Shown here: in pieces, positions 36,377 through 45,857 of the stretch
Layout: every line of letters begins with the position of its first letter
Position numbering within the stretch: the stretch's first letter is position 1
From: JAUIIK01 sp041390865
GTDB taxonomy: Bacteria; Chloroflexota; Chloroflexia; Thermomicrobiales; CFX8
DNA length: 64,000 bases
Direction: 5' to 3'
Assembly: GCA_041390865.1 (NCBI GenBank)
Contig: JAWKPC010000004.1
Coordinates: 62,001 to 126,000, forward strand
The notes under the pieces: model-generated
What the model was told of the DNA's origin: nothing
What the model saw: only the letters and a program-made list of their open reading frames with translations
The model's database searches: none
Position numbers and translations under genes: made by a program

Positions 36377-37579
36377 GTGACCGACATAGATGTCGCGGTC
36401 GTCGGTGCAGGGCCGGCGGGCACCAGTACTGCCATTCTCCTTGCCGAGCGGGGCCACAGTGTCGTGCTGATCGATCGATCGCGGTTTCCGCGAGCGAAAG
36501 CGTGCGCTGAATTCGTCAATCCGGGTGCATTGGAGATACTCGACCGGCTCGGTTTACTCGGGCGCGCTCGCGCGGCGGGAGCCAGGGAGTTCCGCGGCAT
36601 GAAGCTTGTTTCCCCCGGCGGCCATACCGTCCCGATGGACTTTCAGGCCGATGCGGGAAAGAGCGCGCTGGGACTGTCCCGCTACGTTCTGGACCATCTA
36701 GCGGTCGAGCGTTGCCGCGAGCTAGGTATCACGGTCCTGGAGGGATCACGCCTGCGGTCGATCCTCCAGGACGGCGATCGCGTCAACGGCGTCGAGGTCA
36801 GCATCAATCCCGATCAGACGCAGCGGATTACAAGCCGCGTTGTCGTCGGCGCTGATGGCCATCACTCGACGGTCAGTCGAACCCTTGGCCTGGATCTGCC
36901 GGTCCGCTGGCCGAAACGCATTGGTCTCGCCGCCCACTACGCGGGATTTCCGCTCTTTGGTGGCCTGGGAGAGATGCATGTAGGCCAGGCCGGTTACTGC
37001 GGTGTCGCGCCACAAGAAGACGGAATCGTCAATGTGGCGATGGTCATCGACGTCCGTCGCTTCGAGCAACGTCATGGCTCGGTGGATGACTTCTTCGAGA
37101 CAGAACTGCGCAGCTACCCCGGATTGCGTGAGCGAGTGGAGTCCAGCGATCGCCGGACGAAGGTGCGCGGCGTCGGACCTCTCGCCCGCCGGGTGCGGCA
37201 CGTTGCGGGAGATGGATACCTGCTCGTCGGGGACGCCGCTGGCTTCTTCGATCCATTCACCGGCGAGGGAATCATCGATGCGCTCCACGGAGGCGTGCTG
37301 GCGGCGGGGGCCATATCCGCCGCGCTGGAGCAGGACGACACATCCGTGACCGGCCTCGAGCCATACGCTCAGGCCCGACGTAATGCATTCAAGGACAAGC
37401 GACGTGCGGCATGGCTCGTCCAGGCTTTCGTGCGATCACCGCGCCTGATGGACTACGCTATAGAACGCATTGGAAAGCGCCCGGACACCGCTTCCACATT
37501 GACTGAAGTGTTTGGAGACTACCGAGAGGCGGCGGCCGTGCTGTCTCCCCGGGTCCTGTTGGCTGCCTTGCGGCCATAG
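36377..37579 (+). CDS. FAD-dependent oxidoreductase, geranylgeranyl-reductase family
   Basis: The 400-residue flavoprotein starts DVAVVGAGPAGTSTAILLAERG and continues with VLIDRSRFPRAKACAEFVNPGAL, the family form of the CGG motif region. VVVGADGHHSTVSRTLGL and GDGYLLVGDAAGFFDPFTGEGI complete the FAD site. Relatives reduce isoprenoid double bonds or hydroxylate/halogenate polyketides. It lies between a methyltransferase and an SRPBCC cyclase, so oxidation or reduction of an aromatic or lipid product is likely. The start is GTG. Confidence 0.9.
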   Translation: MTDIDVAVVGAGPAGTSTAILLAERGHSVVLIDRSRFPRAKACAEFVNPGALEILDRLGLLGRARAAGAREFRGMKLVSPGGHTVPMDFQADAGKSALGLSRYVLDHLAVERCRELGITVLEGSRLRSILQDGDRVNGVEVSINPDQTQRITSRVVVGADGHHSTVSRTLGLDLPVRWPKRIGLAAHYAGFPLFGGLGEMHVGQAGYCGVAPQEDGIVNVAMVIDVRRFEQRHGSVDDFFETELRSYPGLRERVESSDRRTKVRGVGPLARRVRHVAGDGYLLVGDAAGFFDPFTGEGIIDALHGGVLAAGAISAALEQDDTSVTGLEPYAQARRNAFKDKRRAAWLVQAFVRSPRLMDYAIERIGKRPDTASTLTEVFGDYREAAAVLSPRVLLAALRP

Positions 37580-37624
37580 CATTCGGCCACGATCCAGACA
37601 CGTAAATCACGATGGAGAACTGGA

Positions 37625-38131
37625 ATGGACCGCAGCGACGAAATCATTATTGACGGTGACCTTCAGACCATCTTCAAACTGGGATCCGAGATCGAGAACT
37701 GGCCAGATTTGCTGCCGCACTATCGCTCGGTGACGATCCTGCAGGAACGCGGCAACCGCTACATGGCCGAGATGAAAGCCAGCCGGAGCGGCATCCCGGT
37801 ATCCTGGGCCTGCCTCCAGGAGCGCGACCCTTCGATCCCGCGCATCTTCTTCCGCCATATCGGAGGATTCACCAAGGGCATGGAAGTCTTCTGGACCTTC
37901 GACGAACGTGAGGATGGAACGGTCGCGGTTCGTATCTCCCACGATTTCCGTAAAGGTTGGCCCGTGGATGCGTTCGACCGCTTCGTGTCCGATACCATCG
38001 TCGGTGATTTCTTCGTCGGCAACATCGCCGGCAAGACCCTGAACACGATCAAGATGATCGCTGAGGACGAACGCCAACGATCCAGGCAAGAGCAGGATTC
38101 GTGTGCGAAAGCTGCGGGAACCGCTTCGTGA
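37625..38131 (+). CDS. SRPBCC family protein (aromatase/cyclase-like)
   Basis: The 168-residue helix-grip protein shows ENWPDLLPHYRSVTILQERGNRYMAEM and GIPVSWACLQERDPSIPRIFFRHIGGFTKGMEVFWTF, the pattern of polyketide aromatase/cyclases of the SRPBCC superfamily. The fold forms a deep pocket for hydrophobic or aromatic molecules. Its stop overlaps the ketosynthase start by a GTGA, so the two are coupled. It probably folds or protects the chain made by that ketosynthase; this is inference from context. Confidence 0.88.
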   Translation: MDRSDEIIIDGDLQTIFKLGSEIENWPDLLPHYRSVTILQERGNRYMAEMKASRSGIPVSWACLQERDPSIPRIFFRHIGGFTKGMEVFWTFDEREDGTVAVRISHDFRKGWPVDAFDRFVSDTIVGDFFVGNIAGKTLNTIKMIAEDERQRSRQEQDSCAKAAGTAS

Positions 38132-39387
38132 CCGGAAACCGCCGGGTCGTCGTCACCGGGCTGGGCGCGATCACCCCGATCGGCCACGGCGCGGATGGTC
38201 TCTGGTCGGGCGTACGCCGGGGTGAGTCAGCCGTTCGTCGGGTAACCCGCTTCGACGCCAGCATGTTTCAATCGCAGGTTGCGGCTGAGATCGACGATTT
38301 CGATCCCGGGGAGTTCATCGAACCGCGCCGCCTCAGACGGCTGGACCGATTCTCGCAGCTCTCGGTTGCCGCGAGCATGCAGGCTACGGCCGATTCTGGT
38401 CTCTGCCTGGATCGCTGTCCAGAGCGGGTCGGCGTCAATCTCGGGACAGCCCTTGGCGGCATCGCATTTGGCGAGCAAGAGCATGAGAAGTTCGTTGAAA
38501 ACGGCCCGCGAGCAGCAAGCGTCATGACGGCGCTCGCCGTGTTCAGTGGAGCTGGCGCGTCCAACATCGCGATGGACCTTGGCCTGCATGGTCCGGCGAT
38601 GGGCAACGCGAACTCCTGCACGTCGGGCACAATCGCGATCGGCGAGGCATTCCGGCTGCTGCGCGACGATCCGCATGCAAGCCTCGATGTCGTGCTGGCC
38701 GGGGGCGCAGAAGCGCCGCTTGCGCCACTATCATTCGGCGCGTTTTCCATGATCAAGGCGATGTCGACCGCGAACGACGTGCCCGAGCACGCCAGCCGAC
38801 CGTTCGATCGATTACGCGATGGTTTCGTTATGGCGGAAGGCAGCGCTGTCCTGATGCTCGAAGACCGCGAGCATGCCCGGGCTCGTGGAGCCCGCATCTA
38901 TGCCGAAGTGCTCGGATACGCCCACACAAACGACGCCTATCACATGACGGCCCCGCGCCCGGATGCGGCGCAATCAACCCGAGCGATCCAGCTTGCGATG
39001 ACTGATGCCGGAATCCAGCCGCAGCATGTCGACTACGTCAACGCGCACGCATCGGCAACGCCGCTCAATGACTCGACCGAAGTGCGGGCCATTCGGCACG
39101 CCCTGGGACGGCGCGCGGAAGAAGTGCCGGTGACGGGCACGAAGGGGCTCCACGGTCACGCACTCGGAGCAAGCGGGGCAATCGAAGCGGCGATCGCCTG
39201 CCTCGCCATCGATCGCGGCTGGGTTCCCGGCACGGCGAATCTCCGGGAAGCAGACCCCGAATGCGATCTGCAGCATTTCCCCCAGGGCGGCCTGGACATG
39301 CAGCCAGGAATCGTGCTGAGCAACTCCTTCGGTTTCGGTGGGATCAACGCCTGCCTGGTGCTCGCTCACCCTGACTGGCTTGACTAG
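38128..39387 (+). CDS. Beta-ketoacyl-ACP synthase (ketosynthase, FabF-like)
   Basis: I chose the GTG at 38128, which gives TGNRRVVVTGLGAITPIG as start and overlaps the SRPBCC stop; a GTG at 38101 is possible. The catalytic residues are present: Cys164 in ANSCTSGTIAIGEA, His307 in VNAHASATPLND and His344 in GLHGHALGASGA. It would condense malonyl-ACP with an acyl starter. No chain-length factor, ACP or ketoreductase is beside it, so those must be supplied elsewhere or the product is very short. Confidence 0.92.
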   Translation: MTGNRRVVVTGLGAITPIGHGADGLWSGVRRGESAVRRVTRFDASMFQSQVAAEIDDFDPGEFIEPRRLRRLDRFSQLSVAASMQATADSGLCLDRCPERVGVNLGTALGGIAFGEQEHEKFVENGPRAASVMTALAVFSGAGASNIAMDLGLHGPAMGNANSCTSGTIAIGEAFRLLRDDPHASLDVVLAGGAEAPLAPLSFGAFSMIKAMSTANDVPEHASRPFDRLRDGFVMAEGSAVLMLEDREHARARGARIYAEVLGYAHTNDAYHMTAPRPDAAQSTRAIQLAMTDAGIQPQHVDYVNAHASATPLNDSTEVRAIRHALGRRAEEVPVTGTKGLHGHALGASGAIEAAIACLAIDRGWVPGTANLREADPECDLQHFPQGGLDMQPGIVLSNSFGFGGINACLVLAHPDWLD

Positions 39388-39537
39388 CCGGGCACAACGA
39401 TGAACCGTCGCAGCACCGGCTTGGTATGACAGTTCTCAGTGCAATCGGAACGCGGCAATGGGGCAAGAGACGCACTAGGCCGGTCGAGCAATATGGACTA
39501 CGCTTCCTGCTGCCGGTGATCACGAATGAGGTGGCGA

Positions 39538-40500
39538 ATGTCTGCTGATCGTTTTCCGGAAATCGAACCGTATGACAGCGGGATGCTGGATGTCGGCGAC
39601 GGGCACGAGATCTACTGGGAGTGCTGCGGGAACCCCGGCGGCAAGCCGGGCCTGTACCTCCACGGAGGACCGGGATCGGGTTTCTCGCCCGGTCAGCGCC
39701 GTTTGTTCGACCCGGATCTCTATCGCATCGTGCTCTTCGATCAGCGCGGATCCGGGAAGAGCCGTCCGCTGGCCAGCGATCCGGACGCCGATCTGAGCGT
39801 CAACACGACCCACCACCTGATCGCGGACATCGAGAAGCTCCGCGAGCACCTCGGCATCAATGTCTGGTCGGTCATCATGGGGCTCTCCTGGGGCACAACC
39901 CTGGCGCTGGCGTACGCTCAGGCCCATACCGAAAGAGTGAAAGCGTTGATCCTGGGATTCGTGACGACGACATCCCGGGACGAGGTCAAATGGATCACCG
40001 AGGATGTCGGCAGAATCTTCCCCGAGGAGTGGGACAATTTTGTACGCGCCATACCGGAGCGGCTGCGCCATCTTCGCCCGGTCGACGCCTATGCCGAGAT
40101 GCTGTTCGACCCCGATCCCGAGGTCAGAGATCAGGCAGCGATCGACTGGTGCACCTGGGAAGACGCTCACGTCTCGTTCACTCCGGGCGCCGGTCCGAGC
40201 CTGCGCTACGAAGATCCAGAGTTCCGCCTCCGGTTTGCACGGCTCGTCACCCACTATTGGAGGAACGACGCATTTCTCGACGAGGACCAACTGATCCGCA
40301 ACGCGGCCCTGCTCAACGGCATCCCGGGCGTCCTGATCCACGGACGCTACGATGTCAGCGGCCCGCTCGTAACGGCCTGGAAGCTCCACCAGAACTGGAG
40401 CCCTACCGAGCTGCATGTCCTTGATGACGCAGGCCACGGCGGCGGCGACACCTTCTACAGCATCGTCAAGGATGCCTTGACGCGCTTCGCTGCGCGCTGA
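39538..40500 (+). CDS. Alpha/beta hydrolase, proline iminopeptidase family
   Basis: The 320-residue enzyme has the HGGPGSGFSPGQRRLFDPDLYRIVLFDQRGSGKSRP signature of prolyl aminopeptidases, including the HGGPG oxyanion loop. It also has the nucleophile elbow GLSWGTTLALAYAQ, the acid in HGRYDVSGP and the His in DAGHGGGD. It removes N-terminal proline from peptides or hydrolyses related amides in the cytoplasm. The ATG at 39538 is preceded by GAGGTGG at six bases. It is convergent with the subtilisin gene. Confidence 0.92.
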   Translation: MSADRFPEIEPYDSGMLDVGDGHEIYWECCGNPGGKPGLYLHGGPGSGFSPGQRRLFDPDLYRIVLFDQRGSGKSRPLASDPDADLSVNTTHHLIADIEKLREHLGINVWSVIMGLSWGTTLALAYAQAHTERVKALILGFVTTTSRDEVKWITEDVGRIFPEEWDNFVRAIPERLRHLRPVDAYAEMLFDPDPEVRDQAAIDWCTWEDAHVSFTPGAGPSLRYEDPEFRLRFARLVTHYWRNDAFLDEDQLIRNAALLNGIPGVLIHGRYDVSGPLVTAWKLHQNWSPTELHVLDDAGHGGGDTFYSIVKDALTRFAAR

Positions 40501-40644
40501 TTCGCGCCGAACCTGGAGCGACCGTTCTCGTCGGCCGCCAGTTCATTGGAACCGAAGCTGTGCACCTCGCCTGCGATCGGCTATAGAGCCAGGCTATCTT
40601 CAAGCGCAACTGATCATGGCTTTTGAAGGCCCATGCTGCGAACG

Positions 40645-43600
40645 TCAGCAGATTCTCCCAACACGAATCGTGATGGTCTGCTGCGCCTGATTGCCATCGC
40701 TGTCAGTCGCAGTCAACGTCACCTCGTGAAACACCGAATTCTCACACGGCGTCGGCGGCGGGCCACTCAGGGGCACTTCGATCGTGCTGCCTGTTCCGAG
40801 GAACCCGTCGATATCCGACGACCACGAGAGATTCTCGTCTGGCAAGGTCCCATCTTCGGGGTCGGTTCCCTGTCCCACGAAGGTGATCGGCGTATCCGGG
40901 CCGTAGAATGCGCCCTGCGGATCCGGTTCGAGAATAATCGCTGAGGGAACGCCGGCACCTGCCTGTACGACGACCGTGACGGAGTCTTCGCCCGTTGCTC
41001 CGAGACTGTCTGTGGCGGTCAATGTGATAACGTGCTCACCCTGAGAGAGCGATGCCGTGATCTCACCGCCAGTTCCAAGTTCGCCATCGATACTCGATGA
41101 CCAGCTGAGGTTCCCGTCAGGAATAGTTTCATCCCAGTCGAACGCCGAGCCGCTGAACTGGATCGTCTGATCGGCATAGAAGACCGCATCATCCTCCGGC
41201 AGGGTAATCGTTGCGGACGGAGCCTGATTGATGATCGTAACGGTCAGTGATGTCGTTGCCGTCGCGCCGAACGGATCCGTGGCCGTCACCGTCATCACGT
41301 GGTCGCCCGGCGTGAGTTCGGGACGATCGCAGAGGAACAACGTCTGTGTCACATAACCCGAAACATCTTGACAGACGAAGCCGTCGATATCTGAGGTTAT
41401 CTCGACAACCGTCTCGCCGACGAATCGCGGCAGAAAGGCGCCGGGCTCGGGATCGACCACTTCCACCTGGAAGTATGAAGAAGAAGATTTCCAGGACGTC
41501 GACGCGCCGTCTTCTGGCTGGACTACTGTGACACTGGGGGGTTGGTTCCCACGCACCGCTTCGACGGCACGATACGCATCGACATAGCCGGTCGTCACCT
41601 TTGGATCAGGGCTCGGATTGGCCGTATCCTGCAAGATGTCCTGTATCGCCTCAACCCTGCCGGTTCCGGCAGCGGGAATCACTCCGGGTTCGGTCGCATT
41701 TTCATCCAGCGCATTCATGAGGGCGATGATGCCGGCCAGAAACGGCGTCGCTGCGCTGGTGCCGCCGAACCGGTAGAGCTCATCGCACATGACATTACTC
41801 GAGCCAGGGTCACAGGTATCGTTGCTGTCCATGGCAAGCGAGGCGGGCGATGTGGTGGAGAGCAGGTCGGTCGGGGCCCACATGTCCACATTATTGCCGT
41901 AGTTGGAATAGCCCTTCGCCTGCTTGTCTCGCTCGACTGCTCCGACACAAATCACGTGATCGAGTTCGCAAGGGATCGTCGCGGACCATCCTGTCTCAGA
42001 ACCGGGATTGTCAAGATTCAACCCGCTGTTGCCCGATGAGGCAACGACAATACCCCCGAACGTGACGGCGGTGTCGACGGTACGTTGCATGTAATCGTGG
42101 AAGTCCTCGATCCCGCCGGCCTCGGAGATACCGCAGGCTGTGTAGCAGCTCCCGGAGATACTGATCGTCACGACGGAGGCCCGTTTGCTGCCGCCACCGA
42201 AGAATTGCGACGAACGGATGGCATCGGCGAGGTTGTACATACCCTCGACGGCGCCATACCAGGTCCAGTCCACCTTGATGAGAATCGGCACGACGACCGG
42301 ACCACCGCTGCCGGCAGTACCGAAGCTATTGCGAGGGACTGCCCCCATCACTCCGTAGGATCCCGTACCATGCCACGGACATGTACTTCCGCCGCTGCAT
42401 GACGTGCGATTCTCTCCACCAGCTGTGCCGTCCGAATCGACGAAGTCAGCTTGTATGGGCTTCGAGCCGTAGTAGAAGTAGTCCTGATTCCCGTCAAGTG
42501 GAACGCCGGTATCTTCATCGAGTGCGAAACCGCTATCGATGACCGCCACGTAGGTTGGGTTCCACTCGGATGAGCCTCCATCCGGTCCTGCGGAAGGAGG
42601 AACACCCTGGTACGACAGATAGTCCCAGGCATGCGTCACGCCAACCGAAAGCCCCTGATCGCCCGCCTGATTCAGGTCGTCGTCCTCATTCATCCAGGGC
42701 CAGGATTCGGCGTCCAGGTTGCCGCCGCCTGTTTGAGGATGCTCGGAAACAGCATCACCGCGCATCACGATGTTTGGACCAATAGGCTTGTCTCGCTCAC
42801 GCGCAAGGATGGCGATGAGCCGCGCAGCGTTTTCTGAGGAGAAGCGAAACTCACCCTCAATCCCGGCTGCGACCATGTTCTCGTCAAGGTCGTCTAACCC
42901 GGACAGTTCGGGGTCGACCTGAATGAGATACAGGCCGCTAGACTCCGGTTCGTAGTCCTCTGGCGAAATTCCCTCGATCGGCTGAGACACCCCGGAGCGG
43001 AGGACGGTGCCGTTATAGCGGGTAAGAAAGTCATCGAGTTCCTGCTGGTTCCGGAATGCCATCGTGACTTCGTTTTCCGCAAAGTCATCACGATTGCCAT
43101 CTGGTCCAACCATTGTTCCGACGGTTCGCGCCGGACCACCATCGAGTCCGGGCAGTTCGTCGTTGCCGTAGGAGATCGTCTCGTCAATCTCGTACTTGAA
43201 CGCACTCTCTTCGTCGTCGTCGCCCGTGTCCTCGTCCGTTTCGTAGCGCCAGGCGTAGTAGTGCTGGCCGACGTTGCCGGCCTCAACGAGAAAGCCCTCG
43301 GGATTGCCTGGCGTGTACGTCAGGCAGCGGCGCTCGAAACATTGCCACAAGACATCGCGCTCAGTTCCTGCGACCGGGACGCGCGACCAGTAGGCTTCCG
43401 TGATCGGATAACCAGTTGCATAGAAGGGATCGATAAAGAGGAGATCCTCGATGTATTGTCCGTCCTCGTAGACCGTGCCGGTCGCGTTCATGAAGGTCCA
43501 GAAGACAGAAGCGACCGAATGATCGATCGTTGGCACCTGCACGCGTTCAGCGGCGGTGACATTCTGCTGTGCTAGGGATGGATCATCACTGATCATTCCT

Positions 43601-44124
43601 TCGCCATCAATGCGCTGTGTGATCGTTGATCCAATCGGGAGGGGGGATCGGGATCTCAGTTCATATCGGTCGATGTCGGCATAGGTCGGACTGAGGCCCG
43701 TTTCATCGCTCGGGTCACCCGTGACGTTGACGGCAGCGGGGGGACGGTCGACGAACGACGCATCGCCCACCTGCATATTGCCTTCAACCATTTCGACAAC
43801 GAGGAGACCATTGGTCACGAACCACGGATAGACGACCGTTGCGTCGGGATTCGTGATCTCCATGCGGGATTTGTCATAGTACTGGACGGCGCGCATGTTT
43901 CCCGGTGATTCGGCGTATTCTTCTTCGATGATGTCGCTGTTCGCCTCGGGACCCCACATCCAGGTTCGGCTCACGGCCCCGCCGGCAACCGGCTGATCAG
44001 TGCGTGCCCACGTGCGCTCGAAATACTCGTTGCCCGGTGCGAACGCTGCCACGCTACCCAGGCTATAGAAGCTCAGAACCTGAGCAAGAACGAGAATAGT
44101 TCCGGCGATCGCGCGTCGTCTCAT
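40645..44124 (-). CDS. Large secreted subtilisin-like (S8) serine protease with C-terminal Ig-like repeats
   Basis: The 1159-residue protein starts with a signal peptide (RRRAIAGTILVLAQVLSFY). About 260 residues of an uncharacterised secreted domain follow, marked by FERTWARTDQPVAGG, RTWMWGPE and VQYYDKSRMEITNPDA. A propeptide-like region precedes the S8 domain, whose triad is Asp530 (AVIDSGFA), His585 (CPWHGTGS) and Ser790 (FGGTSAATPFLAG). The usual HGT-HVAG is changed to HGTGSYGVMG. Two or three PKD/Big-like repeats with GEHVITLTATDSLGAT form the C-terminus. It is likely cell-surface or extracellular. Confidence 0.92.
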   Translation of the reverse strand: MRRRAIAGTILVLAQVLSFYSLGSVAAFAPGNEYFERTWARTDQPVAGGAVSRTWMWGPEANSDIIEEEYAESPGNMRAVQYYDKSRMEITNPDATVVYPWFVTNGLLVVEMVEGNMQVGDASFVDRPPAAVNVTGDPSDETGLSPTYADIDRYELRSRSPLPIGSTITQRIDGEGMISDDPSLAQQNVTAAERVQVPTIDHSVASVFWTFMNATGTVYEDGQYIEDLLFIDPFYATGYPITEAYWSRVPVAGTERDVLWQCFERRCLTYTPGNPEGFLVEAGNVGQHYYAWRYETDEDTGDDDEESAFKYEIDETISYGNDELPGLDGGPARTVGTMVGPDGNRDDFAENEVTMAFRNQQELDDFLTRYNGTVLRSGVSQPIEGISPEDYEPESSGLYLIQVDPELSGLDDLDENMVAAGIEGEFRFSSENAARLIAILARERDKPIGPNIVMRGDAVSEHPQTGGGNLDAESWPWMNEDDDLNQAGDQGLSVGVTHAWDYLSYQGVPPSAGPDGGSSEWNPTYVAVIDSGFALDEDTGVPLDGNQDYFYYGSKPIQADFVDSDGTAGGENRTSCSGGSTCPWHGTGSYGVMGAVPRNSFGTAGSGGPVVVPILIKVDWTWYGAVEGMYNLADAIRSSQFFGGGSKRASVVTISISGSCYTACGISEAGGIEDFHDYMQRTVDTAVTFGGIVVASSGNSGLNLDNPGSETGWSATIPCELDHVICVGAVERDKQAKGYSNYGNNVDMWAPTDLLSTTSPASLAMDSNDTCDPGSSNVMCDELYRFGGTSAATPFLAGIIALMNALDENATEPGVIPAAGTGRVEAIQDILQDTANPSPDPKVTTGYVDAYRAVEAVRGNQPPSVTVVQPEDGASTSWKSSSSYFQVEVVDPEPGAFLPRFVGETVVEITSDIDGFVCQDVSGYVTQTLFLCDRPELTPGDHVMTVTATDPFGATATTSLTVTIINQAPSATITLPEDDAVFYADQTIQFSGSAFDWDETIPDGNLSWSSSIDGELGTGGEITASLSQGEHVITLTATDSLGATGEDSVTVVVQAGAGVPSAIILEPDPQGAFYGPDTPITFVGQGTDPEDGTLPDENLSWSSDIDGFLGTGSTIEVPLSGPPPTPCENSVFHEVTLTATDSDGNQAQQTITIRVGRIC

Positions 44125-44549
44125 GAATCCTCCAGAGTTGAGAGCGTTGTCTCAGGCTAGCACACTGCCGGAAACATTCATCCGCAAACGCAGATATTCC
44201 TCCTCAGCCCAGTACCTTCAACCCGTCGCTTGATGACCGGACGTCCTGTATTCGAATCGCTGTTTCATGGACGTACACCGGAGCAACGGGGAAACCTGCG
44301 TCTGGTGCAAGCGACGTCTATGCCGCGGGTGGATAGATTGAGCCGTTGGTCGGCCAGAACAGATGGGAGTGTGACAGCCACGACAAATCGGGGCCGCGCC
44401 ACCGAGGACGCCCCAGCTACCCGGCTGGTCCGGCAGCATCATCGCGGCGATACCCAGATAGACATAGGCGATTCCGAGGAGCATCCCGAGCGTGGTCCCA
44501 GCCCGGCCGCCGGGTCGACGCCAGCAGTCCAGCCGTGAGGAGCACCATC
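44125..44549. other. Intergenic region, no convincing gene
   Basis: This 425-base stretch lies upstream of the subtilisin gene and of the small gene at 44550. On the minus strand near 44400-44484 there is one hydrophobic stretch (GMLLGIAYVYLGIAAMMLPDQPG) that looks like a membrane segment but is not part of a complete gene. It may be the remnant of a lost membrane protein. The subtilisin promoter should also be here. Confidence 0.4.
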
Positions 44550-44992
44550 ATGACGATCATGCCCTCGGGCCGGCAGTTCCCGCCTACCGATGTGGCGTTT
44601 CTGCGATCGACGGGGCCGACGATCGGCGACGCCCTGCGCCGGGCGCGTCAGGGAGCGCGTCTTCCGGGAAGCCCCGACGAGTTGGATGTCCCGCTATTGA
44701 GCGGAGTGGTCATACTCGATAGCCGGGGGCAGTGCTTGCCGTCGCCGCGGGTGCGCGAAGGAACGGCTGTTCCAGTTTCGTCCTCGCGCCTTCGCGTCGC
44801 GGACCGGTACGGATCGAAGTCACCGAAGGCGGGGATGATGACGCGCTGGTCGTCATGATCTCACCAGGGCGGGCGACTCAGACCCGCCGACTCCCCCTGT
44901 CCTGGGACCTGACCCTCGCGGAACAGCGAATCCACCAACCTGACGCGGTCGACCTGGTCCGGCAGGTTATTCTGCTTCGCCCCTGCCGGTGA
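44550..44992 (+). pseudogene. Small hypothetical gene, apparently split by one G
   Basis: An AGGAG seven bases before the ATG marks a good start, and the frame reads MTIMPSGRQFPPTDVAFLRS to VVILDSRG. Past the GGGGG run at about 44724-44728, the protein-like sequence moves to another frame: VLAVAAGARRN, GPVRIEVTEGGDDDALVVMISPG, LPLSWDLTLAEQRIHQPDAVDLV, with a stop at 44992. Adding one G to the run joins them into about 147 residues. I do not recognise the family. The gene overlaps the end of the convergent SDR. Confidence 0.5.
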
Positions 44993-45797
44993 CCCAGTCG
45001 TAGCGGGGGTCGTCATCGATCACCGGGCCGGTCGGGCGGCTACCGATGCCGGCCCCGCCGTCGACGGACCAGACGGCCCCGGTCACGTATCCGGCGGCGT
45101 CGGAGCTGAGGAACATCACGATCGCAGAGACTTCCTCCGGCTCGCCCGGACGCGCCAGAGGAAGAGCCGGGATGCGCTTGCCGAGCCCTTCGGCCATGTT
45201 TGGCGGCAGCGGCTTCGGCTGGGTGTCGATCAACCCCGGGCTCACGACATTGACGAGGATGTTGTGGGGAGACAGCTCGATGGCGGCGACGCGGGAAAAC
45301 GATTCGGTCGCGGCGCGGCTGGATGCGTAGGCTCCCGCGCCCGCCGATCCACGAGTGGTGACGCCGGAAGAGAAGTTGATGATCCGGCCACCATTTCCGG
45401 CATCGATCATCGCCCTCGCGGCAGCGCGGGTCATCAGGAAGGTGCCCCGGGTGTTGACGGAGTAGACCGTGTCCCAGACCTCCGGACGTTCGTCGAAGAT
45501 CGAGGCATGGGGAGCTACGGCGGCGTTGTTGACGCAGACATCCAGCTTGCCGAACCGCTCGACGGCCGCTTCAACGATGCTTCCGGCTCCCTCCTCGGTG
45601 CTGACGTCGGCAACCAGGGACGCGACGCGATCGAGATCGAGGCCATCGCACGTCTCATGCAACCCGTCTGGATCGCGGTCGGCGGCGAGGACCGAGGCCC
45701 CGGCGTCAGCGAACTGCCGGGCCATTACCCGCCCGATACCCCGGGCGGCTCCGGTCACAATAACGACTCGCCCGCCAAAATCAAACGAAACGCTCAT
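44967..45797 (-). CDS. Short-chain dehydrogenase/reductase with YxxxR active site
   Basis: This 276-residue SDR has the nucleotide motif VTGAARGIGRVMA and NNAAVAPH, followed by INFSSGVTTRGSAGAG with the catalytic Ser. The active-site motif is Tyr157-A-S-S-Arg161 rather than YxxxK, so the normal lysine is arginine. The C-terminal SSDAAGYVTGAVWSVDGGAG is typical of NAD(P)-dependent alcohol or ketone dehydrogenases. Arginine may weaken activity or alter the reaction. It overlaps the end of the hypothetical gene at 44550. Confidence 0.9.
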   Translation of the reverse strand: MSVSFDFGGRVVIVTGAARGIGRVMARQFADAGASVLAADRDPDGLHETCDGLDLDRVASLVADVSTEEGAGSIVEAAVERFGKLDVCVNNAAVAPHASIFDERPEVWDTVYSVNTRGTFLMTRAAARAMIDAGNGGRIINFSSGVTTRGSAGAGAYASSRAATESFSRVAAIELSPHNILVNVVSPGLIDTQPKPLPPNMAEGLGKRIPALPLARPGEPEEVSAIVMFLSSDAAGYVTGAVWSVDGGAGIGSRPTGPVIDDDPRYDWVTGRGEAE

Positions 45798-45857
45798 CGC
45801 ACTGCTCCCTGCAACAACCTAGTGTTTACCGAACTCCCTGCTAACGCGTCCCTGTTC

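Noticed and set aside
38101..38130. Zinc-ribbon-like CESCGNRF at the start of the longer ketosynthase frame
   Set aside because: The stretch is the end of the SRPBCC gene read in another frame. The GTG at 38128 gives the normal ketosynthase start and a coupled overlap.
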